Of a DNA stretch of 12,360 bases, positions 1-7,154 are shown piece after piece. The DNA is taken from the NCBI GenBank assembly GCA_016763135.1, contig JAESUI010000073.1, positions 1 through 12,360 on the forward strand, in the 5' to 3' direction. The notes beneath the pieces were generated by a model. The model ran no database searches, was not told where the DNA came from, and saw only the letters and a program-made list of their open reading frames with translations. Source of the stretch: Flavobacteriales bacterium (GTDB lineage Bacteria; Bacteroidota; Bacteroidia; Flavobacteriales_E; Vicingaceae). Position 1 is the first letter of the stretch. Every line of letters begins with the position of its first letter. Position numbers and translations under genes: made by a program.

Positions 1-51
1 AATTATTCTGACGAACTTCCTTTAGCACAAGGAATCAAATTTGATTTGTAA
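1..51 (+). CDS. 3' end of an upstream gene (partial)
   Basis: Frame 1 is open from the first base and ends at TAA 49-51, giving the last 16 residues NYSDELPLAQGIKFDL. The stop is followed 20 bases later by a strong intrinsic terminator on the same strand, which supports this being a genuine gene end. Too little is present to identify the protein. Confidence 0.6.
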   Translation, partial: NYSDELPLAQGIKFDL

Positions 52-70
52 AAGAAACTAATTTCTTAAA

Positions 71-98
71 AGCCTCTCAAGTTTTTGGGAGGCTTTTT
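71..98 (+). terminator. Rho-independent terminator of the upstream gene
   Basis: AGCCTCTCAA (71-80) pairs with TTGGGAGGCT (85-94) over ten positions with one G-T wobble, around a GTTT loop, and is followed directly by a T run (95-98). An A run precedes the stem, so the hairpin could also work weakly on the other strand. It separates the upstream gene from the 309-4253 operon. Confidence 0.88.
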
Positions 99-99
99 A

Positions 100-308
100 T
101 TCCCAAGTAATTATTCTGTCAATCAATCTCTTAAGGCAATTTTGTTTTATAATTTCTAAAATTTTAATGCTCCCACAAAACTTTATCTTGTTAATTTTTG
201 CATAATTTGTTAAGTTTTTTTAAATTAGCTGTTCAAAAGCTTATCCTTCAAGCAACCTTCTCATCCTTTTCTACGTCTTTCGCGTAAACGCGAACTTTTT
301 AAATTTTA
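100..308 (+). other. Gene-free AT-rich leader upstream of the 309-4253 operon
   Basis: This stretch of about 210 bases has no supportable coding frame. It must hold the promoter for the following operon. Only imperfect matches to the Bacteroidota -7 element (TAnnTTTG) are visible, for example around 193-200 and 203-210, and none has a convincing TTTG element at the right distance, so I do not place a promoter. The GC-rich hairpin at 279-294 is listed separately. Confidence 0.5.
279..294 (+). promoter_or_regulatory. GC-rich hairpin just before the operon start codon
   Basis: TTCGCG (279-284) and CGCGAA (289-294) form a perfect six-pair inverted repeat around a TAAA loop, followed by CTTTTT. 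It lies 14 bases before the ATG at 309 in otherwise very AT-rich DNA. The shape resembles a short intrinsic terminator or attenuator in the 5' leader; it could also be a protein-binding palindrome or an mRNA-stabilising stem. No function can be assigned from sequence alone. Confidence 0.4.
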
Positions 309-653
309 ATGATGAAAAAATCTATATTTCTCTTGATATTATTGACTATAATTGGGAACGGTATTTATGCTCAATCTGCTGACCAAAATAGCAGCACAGC
401 AACTCCAGAACAGAATCGACTTGAAGCAACCATTATATGCTTAGATGCTATAGAAGCTCCAACAAAATATAATGCTTTTGCAAAACAATTTATTGACGCT
501 CCGTCATTACCAAAAAAAACAAACACCATTTCACAAGATGGTTATAGAAAAGAAATCAATGACTGGTTAATTTCAAACCCTTTAATGGTAGGTAAAATAT
601 TAACTGAAAGAAAAAAAGCTCACGACATTTTATATGGTCCTCGCCCTTATTAA
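309..653 (+). CDS. Small secreted protein of unknown function
   Basis: A 114-residue protein with a clear Sec signal peptide: basic MMKKS start, hydrophobic core to about residue 20, and a probable cleavage after IYA before QS. Tandem ATGs at 309 and 312 are both possible starts. The mature part (about 92 residues) is polar, lysine-rich, probably helical and contains a single Cys near residue 44, in the stretch ATIICLDAIEA. I recognise no family. It ends 18 bases before the giant type B T9SS protein at 672 and is probably co-transcribed with it, so it may be a periplasmic or surface partner of that protein. It is not a PorP/SprF-type barrel, the partner usually found beside type B cargo. That it is a real gene is well supported; its role is not. 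Confidence 0.75.
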   Translation: MMKKSIFLLILLTIIGNGIYAQSADQNSSTATPEQNRLEATIICLDAIEAPTKYNAFAKQFIDAPSLPKKTNTISQDGYRKEINDWLISNPLMVGKILTERKKAHDILYGPRPY

Positions 654-671
654 TAACAAGACTTTACTACA

Positions 672-3600
672 ATGAAAAATACATTAAAAATATTACTCGT
701 ATCACTCTTAACTTGGTGTGCGATTATCGATGCAAGTGCTCAAACACCAATTCCTATTTGTCCTCAATCAGCATCTTTTACAGGTGCTGTTAGAGGTTAT
801 TATTTTACTGCTCCAGCCACTTTTACTATTTGTGGTATTTATGTTGAAGATGATATGTCTACAGCATTTCAAGCAGCATCAATTGTTAGGTTTACTGCTG
901 GCCCACCTCCTGCTTATGCTGGAACGACAAATAATTTTGTTACGTTATGGCAAAATCTAAATTACGCTCCTAACAACATGATTCCTGTTCCTACTATCAC
1001 AATTAATGCTGGTGATATTATTGGAATTTATGGAGCTAGAACTGCTAACTCTGTTAATAGTTATGGGCCTGCTCAATGTGTAATCAATATTCAAGGGTTT
1101 CCTACAACAACTTTTAGAAGCGGAATGCAATTTGATTTAGCTGCTGGTCCTGGGATGCATGATATTTGGAATGAAAATAATGGATCTGTTGGTAGGATAA
1201 CTATGTACACTAATTGCTGCCCTGCACCAACTCCAATTGCAGCAATCGCTGGACCTACATCTGTATGTGTAGGAGATGCAGTAACCTATACTGTTCCTGC
1301 CCAAGCTGGAGCAACTGCTTACAACTGGACAGTTCCTGCTGGAGCAACCATAACAGGTGGACAAAATACTACATCTTTAAACGTAACATGGAATGCTACT
1401 CCTGGCGGAAACATCTGCGTAGACTGGACTGATCCTTGTGCTACAAGTGCTCCAACTTGTCTTGCTGTTACTGTTAATGCCCCAACAACTCCTACCTTCA
1501 ACCCAATAACAGCAATATGTAGTGGTGATCCATCACCAGTATTGCCAACCACATCAACAAATGGTATAACTGGAACGTGGTCGCCAGCAGTAAATAATAC
1601 GACAACTACCTTATACACATTTACTCCTACTGCGGGGTTATGTGCTACTACTACAACTTTAACCATTACGGTCAACCCAAACATTACACCAACATTTAAT
1701 CCTGTAGCAACAATATGTAGTGGAGATCCATTAACTCCGTTGCCAACAACTTCAACTAATGGAATAACTGGAACTTGGTCTCCAGCAATAAATAATACGA
1801 CAACTACTCTGTATACATTTACTCCTACAGCTGGTTTATGTGCTACTACTACAACTTTGACTATTACGGTTAATCCTATCCCTGCTGCGCCTACGGCATT
1901 AAGTGTAACTATATGCCCTAATAATTCTACTACTTTAACAGCTACTGCTCCGGGTGGAACTTATGATTGGTATGATGCCGCTGTTGGTGGTACACTACTA
2001 TTTACTGGGGCTGGATATACTACTCCTGTCTTGATTGCAAATACAAGTTATTGGGTACAAACTACTGTTAACGGATGTACTAGCCCTAGAACAATGGTTA
2101 CTGTTACTATTGCTGCAGCTATTTCGGTAAATGCTGGATTAGATACTACCATTTGTGATGGTACTCCTTTTACATTAAATGTTACTCCTAATGGTGCTGG
2201 ATATAGTTATGTTTGGGATGAACCTGCTAATATGGGCTTCTCTACAGCCTTTAATCCTACGGTTACTCCTGTAGCAACAACAACTTATACTGTTACTGTT
2301 ACTGATCCGAGTAACTGTGTTGGAACCGATATGGTAACCATTACCGTTAATCCGGTACCAACTGTTACTGTTCCGGTTAATGCTACTTATTGTGATGGTG
2401 ATCCTGTGCTTGCTGGAACTTTTACGTCAACACCTGCCGGAGCTACTTTTACTTGGTCCAACTCTGATCCTACTATTGGCTTAGCTGCTGCTGGAACGGG
2501 TAATACTCCTGCTTTTACTGCTACTAATGCTACTGGAAGCCCTATTACTGCTACCATTACTGTTACCCCTACTTTAACTGGTTGTGTAGGTACTCCTGTA
2601 TCTTATACTATTACCGTTAATCCTATACCAACGGTTACTGTTCCTGCTAATGCAACTTATTGTAATGGGGACCCTGTGCCTGCTGGAACTTTTATATCAG
2701 TTCCTGCCGGGGGAACTTTTACTTGGTCCAACTCTGATCCTACTATTGGCTTAGCTGCTACAGGCACTGGTAATACACCTGCTTTTACTGCTACTAATGC
2801 TACTGGAAGTCCAGTTACTGCTACCATTACCGTTACGCCTACGGTTAATGGTTGTCTTGGTGCTCCTGTGATTTATACTATTACGGTTAATCCTGTGCCA
2901 ACTGTTTCTGTTCCGGCTAATGCTGCTTATTGTAACAACGACCCTGTGCCTGCTGGAACTTTTACATCAATGCCTGCGGGGGGTTCTTTTGCTTGGACTA
3001 ATTCTAATCCTACTATTGGGTTAGCTGTTGCTGGCACGGGTAATACGCCTGCTTTTACTGCTATTAATGCTACTGGCAACCCTATTATTGCTACCATTAC
3101 TGTTACACCTACTGTTAACGGTTGTGCTGGTTCGCCTATAACTTATACTATTACTATTAACCCTGGGGCAATGGCTAATGTTGCTACGAACATAACTGCT
3201 TGTCCTGGTGATTTGGTGCCTGCTAGTACTTTTACTTCAACGCCTGCGGGGGGTACTTTTACTTGGACCAATTCTAATCCTACTATTGGGTTAGCTGCTG
3301 CGGGTACGGGTAATACACCGGCTTTTACTGCTATTAATACTACTGGTAACCCAATATTCTCAACTGTTTCTGTTGTTGCAACGGCTAGTGGTTGTCCTGG
3401 GCCACCTTCAACTTACAACATTACTATTAATCCTATTGTAACTGGATCAACTAATACTGCTATTTGTCAAGGAGATAGTATCTCAATTGGTGGTGTTTTT
3501 GTCTCTACTGCTGGTAGTTATTTAGAAACTTTAACTAGCTCTTTTGGGTGTGATAGTATTTTAACGACTATCCTAACGGTAAATATTGTTTCTGTAGCAA

Positions 3601-4253
3601 CTACCCCTGTTGTAATCTGCCAAGGGGATAGTATCTTAATTGAAGGAAATTATTATTCTGCTGCTACTTCTTTCCCTTTTACTTATACAAGCTCTTTTGG
3701 TTGTGATAGTATTGTTATTTATGACATTACTGTTGCTCCTTTACCTAGTTTCACTGTAACTGGTAGTGCTTTTATTAACCTTGGTGAATCGGTAAACTTA
3801 GCGGTTATGCCAGGGATTGTTGGTACTACCTACTCTTGGAATCCGCCTGTTGGACTCAGCTGTTTATTCTGTCAAAATCCAATTGCTACTCCTGCTGAAA
3901 GTATTTGGTACTATGTTACTGTTACTAATGCCAATGGTTGCTCTACAATAGATAGTGTCTACATTGATGTGGATCCTAGCTCTAATATTTATGTCCCAAA
4001 TATCTTCTCTCCTAATGAGGATGGTAACAATGATATCTACCTGATTAGTGGTAAAGGTATCAACCAATTTAATCTCGCGATATACAACCGATGGGGGCAA
4101 AAAGTTTTTGAATCTGATGATATCGAAAAAGGTTGGGATGGTACTAAAAATGGCTCCCCGCTCAATCAAGGTGTTTTCGTCTACAAACTCAATGTATCAC
4201 TACACACTGGTAAAACAATTAAACAAACTGGTAACATAACTCTCGTAAGATGA
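672..4253 (+). CDS. Giant repeat-rich surface/secreted protein with T9SS type B (CHU_C) sorting domain
   Basis: A 1193-residue exported protein. Residues 1-23 are a signal peptide (cleavage at ASA/Q). Residues 25 to about 183 form an N-terminal beta-rich domain I do not recognise. A PKD-like domain follows (about 185-273, VCVGDAVTYTVP), then two tandem 66-residue repeats (274-405), an Ig-like domain of the kind found in CHU_C proteins (about 403-484), a further PKD-like domain (about 485-562), four exact-length 90-residue PKD-like repeats (563-922), a pair of shorter CQGDS/FGCDS repeats (about 929-1025), and a last PKD-like domain. Residues 1103-1193 are the gliding-motility-associated C-terminal domain (TIGR04131/CHU_C type): VPNIFSPNEDGNND, IYNRWGQKVFES and GWDGTKNG are diagnostic. 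Such proteins cross the outer membrane by T9SS and serve as adhesins or extracellular matrix proteins; adhesion is inferred here. Each repeat has a Cys pair that could form disulfides. It is very rich in Thr, Ala and Pro, making this the least AT-rich part of the window. The frame is unbroken. Confidence 0.93.
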   Translation: MKNTLKILLVSLLTWCAIIDASAQTPIPICPQSASFTGAVRGYYFTAPATFTICGIYVEDDMSTAFQAASIVRFTAGPPPAYAGTTNNFVTLWQNLNYAPNNMIPVPTITINAGDIIGIYGARTANSVNSYGPAQCVINIQGFPTTTFRSGMQFDLAAGPGMHDIWNENNGSVGRITMYTNCCPAPTPIAAIAGPTSVCVGDAVTYTVPAQAGATAYNWTVPAGATITGGQNTTSLNVTWNATPGGNICVDWTDPCATSAPTCLAVTVNAPTTPTFNPITAICSGDPSPVLPTTSTNGITGTWSPAVNNTTTTLYTFTPTAGLCATTTTLTITVNPNITPTFNPVATICSGDPLTPLPTTSTNGITGTWSPAINNTTTTLYTFTPTAGLCATTTTLTITVNPIPAAPTALSVTICPNNSTTLTATAPGGTYDWYDAAVGGTLLFTGAGYTTPVLIANTSYWVQTTVNGCTSPRTMVTVTIAAAISVNAGLDTTICDGTPFTLNVTPNGAGYSYVWDEPANMGFSTAFNPTVTPVATTTYTVTVTDPSNCVGTDMVTITVNPVPTVTVPVNATYCDGDPVLAGTFTSTPAGATFTWSNSDPTIGLAAAGTGNTPAFTATNATGSPITATITVTPTLTGCVGTPVSYTITVNPIPTVTVPANATYCNGDPVPAGTFISVPAGGTFTWSNSDPTIGLAATGTGNTPAFTATNATGSPVTATITVTPTVNGCLGAPVIYTITVNPVPTVSVPANAAYCNNDPVPAGTFTSMPAGGSFAWTNSNPTIGLAVAGTGNTPAFTAINATGNPIIATITVTPTVNGCAGSPITYTITINPGAMANVATNITACPGDLVPASTFTSTPAGGTFTWTNSNPTIGLAAAGTGNTPAFTAINTTGNPIFSTVSVVATASGCPGPPSTYNITINPIVTGSTNTAICQGDSISIGGVFVSTAGSYLETLTSSFGCDSILTTILTVNIVSVATTPVVICQGDSILIEGNYYSAATSFPFTYTSSFGCDSIVIYDITVAPLPSFTVTGSAFINLGESVNLAVMPGIVGTTYSWNPPVGLSCLFCQNPIATPAESIWYYVTVTNANGCSTIDSVYIDVDPSSNIYVPNIFSPNEDGNNDIYLISGKGINQFNLAIYNRWGQKVFESDDIEKGWDGTKNGSPLNQGVFVYKLNVSLHTGKTIKQTGNITLVR
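1491..1879 (+). repeat. Two tandem 198-bp coding repeats (66 residues each)
   Basis: The unit starting PTFNP at residue 274 (base 1491) recurs at residue 340 (base 1689), exactly 198 bases later. Both share ICSGDP, TTSTNGITGTWSPA and TLYTFTPTAGLCATTTTLTI. The DNA is also closely similar, with mostly synonymous differences, which points to a recent duplication within the gene. Confidence 0.85.
2358..3437 (+). repeat. Four tandem 270-bp coding repeats (90 residues each)
   Basis: Units begin at bases 2358, 2628, 2898 and 3168 (residues 563, 653, 743 and 833) with exactly the same length and no indels. Each has a YC or AC near its start, DPVPAGTF or a close variant, TFTW(S/T)NS(D/N)PTIGLA, GTGNTPAFTA and a second Cys before the final beta strand ending in NP. 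They are PKD/Ig-like beta-sandwich units. The fourth is the most diverged. Confidence 0.9.
3456..3740 (+). repeat. Two degenerate 153-bp coding repeats
   Basis: ICQGDS at residue 931 (base 3462) recurs at residue 982 (base 3615), 153 bases apart, and both units end with SSFGCDSI followed by a beta strand. Similarity between the two is clear but lower than in the 198-bp and 270-bp arrays. Confidence 0.75.
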
Positions 4254-4258
4254 AAAAA

Positions 4259-5310
4259 TTAATTAACTACTACTTTTTTAGTAATTAATTCATTTCCGAC
4301 CATTGCCTTTAGAATAAAAAACCCTTTAGATAAACCACTAAATACAAATTCTTTGTTTTCAATTTTAGGATTTTGTACACTTCTTATTTCCTGACCATTT
4401 ACAGAATATAACGCTAACGATTTTACCTCATCAGTATACTTAAAATGGACATGAACATCTCCATTTTTTGAAGGAACTGGATATACTTTAAAAGCATCTT
4501 CTATATTTTTTTCTTCAACAAAAGTCATGTTCCAATTATCTTGAGCAGGTGTTCCTCCCCAAATTAGGGTTGCTAAATAGGGATTGTCAATAAACGGATT
4601 TCTATTCCCTTGCTCCGTTTCTAAAATTGTATTTCTATTTTGTTCATATTGAGAAACTCCATCTTGAGCATTCCACTGTAAAAACAAATCGATCATTGAT
4701 GGGTCTATTGCAACAGAAACTCCAACTCCAACATTATCAGGTAAGCATTGTGTTGGATACCTTAAATACATATACATCATCATCCTTGCCACATCACCTT
4801 TCCAATCATTTCCTGGATACCAATTACTCCCCACATTACCTGCGTTACCACTCCCTGTAGCAAACTTTCTATTCCCTCTATTCCCATTCATTTGAACATC
4901 TGTAGCACGTAAATGATGAGCATCGGTACCTGCGTTTGGTACTGAAGTTGTCATGCTTGGTGTTGCCAAAGACTGCGCATAAGTGTGTTCTCTATTCCAA
5001 TCTCCAACATTCCCCCCATTAGAAAACTTACTTCTTGTTCTATCTGTAATAGGATTTCCATCCCCATCATTATACCCATATAGTAATAATACATCATTAG
5101 AATTTGAAGGGTCTAAATCTGTTTGTTGCAATACTCCCCATACATTAGTATATTGTAATTGGATAATATGAGTATTCGTTATTTTTTGTGACAGTTCAGT
5201 TTTTAATGGTATTCCTGTTAATGTTAAGTTTACATCATTATATAAGGTTGCTGCGCAAATAAGGTAACAACTGTAAAACATGTGGCAATTAAAAGCAAAA
5301 AATTCTTCAT
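4259..5310 (-). CDS. Secreted endonuclease I with T9SS type A sorting domain, frameshifted in its leader
   Basis: This is an endonuclease I (EndA/Vvn, PF04231) family nuclease, a beta-beta-alpha-metal enzyme that degrades DNA non-specifically outside the cell. Numbering from the internal ATG at 5281, hallmark motifs are WNREH (95-99, general-base His99), DAHHLR (120-125), MNGNRGNRKF (131-140, with the metal-binding Asn), KGDVARMMMYM (161-171) and GNRNPFIDNP (225-234). Residues 265-340 are a type A T9SS sorting domain (VYPVPSKNG, LYSVNGQEI, GLSKGFFILK). The internal ATG gives a poor leader. An ATG at 5308-5310 encodes an ideal signal peptide (MKNFLLLIATCFTVVTLFAQ) but in another frame, and it stops after 26 codons. 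Restoring one base near 5244-5250 joins leader to enzyme. The gene as read is thus probably not exported. It converges on 672-4253 with a 5-base gap. Confidence 0.88.
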
Positions 5311-5386
5311 AATAGATCTTATAAATATCTATAAAACTACGGATTAATCTTAAAATACTCTCGTCTGTAAAAGTTAATACCTCATC

Positions 5387-5417
5387 TTGAAAACTAACTA
5401 TTTTTTAATTACTTTCG
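5387..5417 (+). promoter_or_regulatory. Candidate Bacteroidota-type promoter of the thioredoxin-fold lipoprotein
   Basis: TTG (5387-5389) and TACTTTCG (5410-5417) match the shape of the Bacteroidota -33 and -7 (TAnnTTTG) elements, with a 20-base spacer and one mismatch in the -7 box. The -7 box ends five bases before the GTG at 5423, so the transcript would be leaderless or nearly so. If this is right, the TTG at 5387 is part of the promoter and not a start codon. Confidence 0.4.
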
Positions 5418-5422
5418 CTACA

Positions 5423-6685
5423 GTGAAAAAAATCCTATACATATTCTTAGCTATAATTATTGCCTCGTGTTCAGGTGATTCTTTCGAACAGGAACAAGAG
5501 ACTTCATCAGTTTTGTTAGTTGAAGGAAGTTGGTTGTTAGAGTTTCAATTATCTGAAAACAATGTCGTTCCAGTAAATTTTAATTTAATTAAAATTGACT
5601 CTAGCTACCATGTAGAATTTTCGAATGCTGCTGAAAAAATATTGGCAAAAGATGTTTCAGTTTCTGGAAATAAAATAACAATACATGATCCTATATTTAA
5701 AACTTGGTTTGAAGGAAAAATTGTTAACTCAACAACAATAGAAGGAAAGTGGTTTAAAGATGGAAAAGATTACGAAATTCCTTTTACTGCTAAGCATGGT
5801 GAAACCTCTCGATTTAAAAAACCAGATAACTTAACTAAGCAAAATGTAAACATTACAGGAAAATGGGAGGTTGATTTTAGCAAAAACAACCCTAACGACC
5901 AATACAAAGCTATTGGACAATTTGAGCAAGTTGACGATTATGTAACTGGTACATTTATGACCGAAACAGGTGATTACCGTTACCTTGAAGGAAACATGTA
6001 CAACAATAATCTCTATTTATCATGCTATGATGGCTCACATTTATTCTTGTTTAAAGCAACATTAGTAAACGAAAAATTAACTGGTGTATTTTGGTCTGGA
6101 ACTCACTGGGAAGAACCATGGGTAGCAACAAGAAATGAGAATTTTGAATTAACCAATCCTGATTCTTTAACCTACCTAAAAGAAGGGTTTGATAAATTAG
6201 CATTTACTTTTCCTAATACGGATGGAGAAGAGGTTTCTTTAACTGACGAAAAATACAAAGGCAAAGTTGTTATCGTAAACATTATGGGGCCATGGTGTCC
6301 TAACTGTAAAGATGAAACCGCATACCTTTCTGGTCTTTATGATGATAACAAAGAAAAAGGATTAGAAATAATTGCTTTATCTTTTGATAAATCGGAAGAA
6401 TTTGAAGCCTCAAAACAAAATATTCTAAAGATTAAAACTTTCTTTGATGCCAAATACGACTTCTTAATTGCTGGAAAAGCAAACAAAATTGCTGCTGCTA
6501 AATCATTGCCTATGCTTAATCATGTTATGTCATACCCCACAACTATCTTTATTGATAGAAATGGTAACATTCGAAAAATTAGAACTGGATTTTATGGGCC
6601 AGGAACTGGAGCTTATTATACAAGGTACACTGAGGAAATCAATAATCTGATTGCTAAACTATTAGCTGAAGAGGTTGAAAACTAG
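5423..6685 (+). CDS. Thioredoxin-fold (TlpA/redoxin-like) lipoprotein
   Basis: A 420-residue protein read from GTG 5423. Its N-terminus, a basic start then a hydrophobic run to IIASC, is a lipoprotein signal with the lipid-bearing Cys at residue 16, so the protein is membrane-anchored in the periplasm. Residues about 25-255 hold two beta-rich segments, each starting around a GSW or GKW turn, resembling the substrate-side domains ahead of thioredoxin folds in Bacteroidota. Residues about 256-420 are the thioredoxin fold, with the redox pair in WCPNC (Cys292, Cys295) and a cis-proline in SYPTT (Pro372). Such proteins reduce or isomerise disulfides of exported proteins; many neighbours here carry paired cysteines, which may be relevant. 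An upstream in-frame TTG at 5387 is less likely as start because it overlaps a candidate promoter and would bury the lipoprotein signal. Confidence 0.88.
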   Translation: MKKILYIFLAIIIASCSGDSFEQEQETSSVLLVEGSWLLEFQLSENNVVPVNFNLIKIDSSYHVEFSNAAEKILAKDVSVSGNKITIHDPIFKTWFEGKIVNSTTIEGKWFKDGKDYEIPFTAKHGETSRFKKPDNLTKQNVNITGKWEVDFSKNNPNDQYKAIGQFEQVDDYVTGTFMTETGDYRYLEGNMYNNNLYLSCYDGSHLFLFKATLVNEKLTGVFWSGTHWEEPWVATRNENFELTNPDSLTYLKEGFDKLAFTFPNTDGEEVSLTDEKYKGKVVIVNIMGPWCPNCKDETAYLSGLYDDNKEKGLEIIALSFDKSEEFEASKQNILKIKTFFDAKYDFLIAGKANKIAAAKSLPMLNHVMSYPTTIFIDRNGNIRKIRTGFYGPGTGAYYTRYTEEINNLIAKLLAEEVEN

Positions 6686-6689
6686 AATT

Positions 6690-7019
6690 TTAAGCTTTTT
6701 CCTTAAAATAAACCTCTACCTTAGTTTCTAATAGTTTATTGTATTTTTCTAATAAATCCATATATTTTATTTTCCACCCATCACCATAAAATGCAGGAGG
6801 TTCGGCTACTATATTCTCAGGATTATTTAGCTCAAATAACTCGAAAAAATTAAAATCTAATTCCTCGCTTATTTTGTATAACAAAAAAGAATCTATTGAT
6901 TCTCGTTCAAAAATATCATAAACTACAGAACGAGATTTATTTATTTTTTTGGCAAATAACGTAACGCTAATTCCTTTAGCATCTATCACTTCCTTTACCT
7001 TTTTGCCAATGTGTATCAT
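6690..7019 (-). CDS. XRE/Cro-type helix-turn-helix transcriptional regulator
   Basis: A 109-residue cytoplasmic protein. Residues 1 to about 62 form an XRE-like DNA-binding domain: GKKVKEVIDAKG, then the helix-turn-helix in SVTLFAKKINKSRSVVYDIF (about 18-37), then ISEELDFNFFELF. The remainder is a linker and a C-terminal helix (about 88-107, LLEKYNKLLETKVEV) that could mediate dimerisation. A GAGG sits just upstream of the ATG. It is convergent with the thioredoxin-fold gene (4-base gap) and divergent from the 7155 gene; a 19-bp palindrome lies in the shared intergenic region, making autoregulation or control of the plus-strand run plausible. Target and signal are unknown. Confidence 0.82.
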   Translation of the reverse strand: MIHIGKKVKEVIDAKGISVTLFAKKINKSRSVVYDIFERESIDSFLLYKISEELDFNFFELFELNNPENIVAEPPAFYGDGWKIKYMDLLEKYNKLLETKVEVYFKEKA

Positions 7020-7088
7020 TTCCTCAACAAATGTCGGTATTTCGATACACCCTGTACTGTATGAAAAGTTTTATATAATAAGATTATT

Positions 7089-7107
7089 TGTCCTATTTAT
7101 TAGGACA
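7089..7107. promoter_or_regulatory. 19-bp palindrome, candidate operator between the regulator and the 7155 gene
   Basis: TGTCCTA (7089-7095) and TAGGACA (7101-7107) are perfect seven-base arms around TTTAT. The site lies 70 bases before the regulator's start and 48 bases before the ATG at 7155. TATATTCG (7124-7131) downstream fits a -7 element with one mismatch, which would put the -33 region inside the palindrome, as expected for a repressor site. There is no T run after the stem, so it is not a terminator. Binding by the adjacent regulator is inference. Confidence 0.45.
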
Positions 7108-7154
7108 CTATATAAATTTTTACTATATTCGAATATTCCTTTAAACCAAACCTT

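Noticed and set aside
1137..1684. Minus-strand and frame-shifted open frames inside the giant repeat gene
   Set aside because: They are antisense or out-of-frame shadows of a strongly coding, Thr-rich repeat sequence; they encode Cys/Ser- or Val-rich junk with no domain or start context.
2358..3437. Regular direct repeats as a CRISPR array or satellite
   Set aside because: The repeats are 270 bases long, contiguous, in frame and encode a protein domain; there are no spacers.
5223..5281. ATG 5281 as the natural start of the endonuclease
   Set aside because: It gives a leader without a signal peptide for a protein with a T9SS domain, and a perfect signal peptide lies immediately upstream in another frame.
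5387..5422. TTG 5387 as start of the thioredoxin-fold lipoprotein
   Set aside because: It overlaps a candidate promoter and would place 12 extra residues ahead of a well-formed lipoprotein signal starting at GTG 5423.
7037..7048. Small GTAT-TTCG-ATAC hairpin upstream of the regulator
   Set aside because: A four-pair AT-rich stem is expected by chance in this composition and has no T run or partner element.
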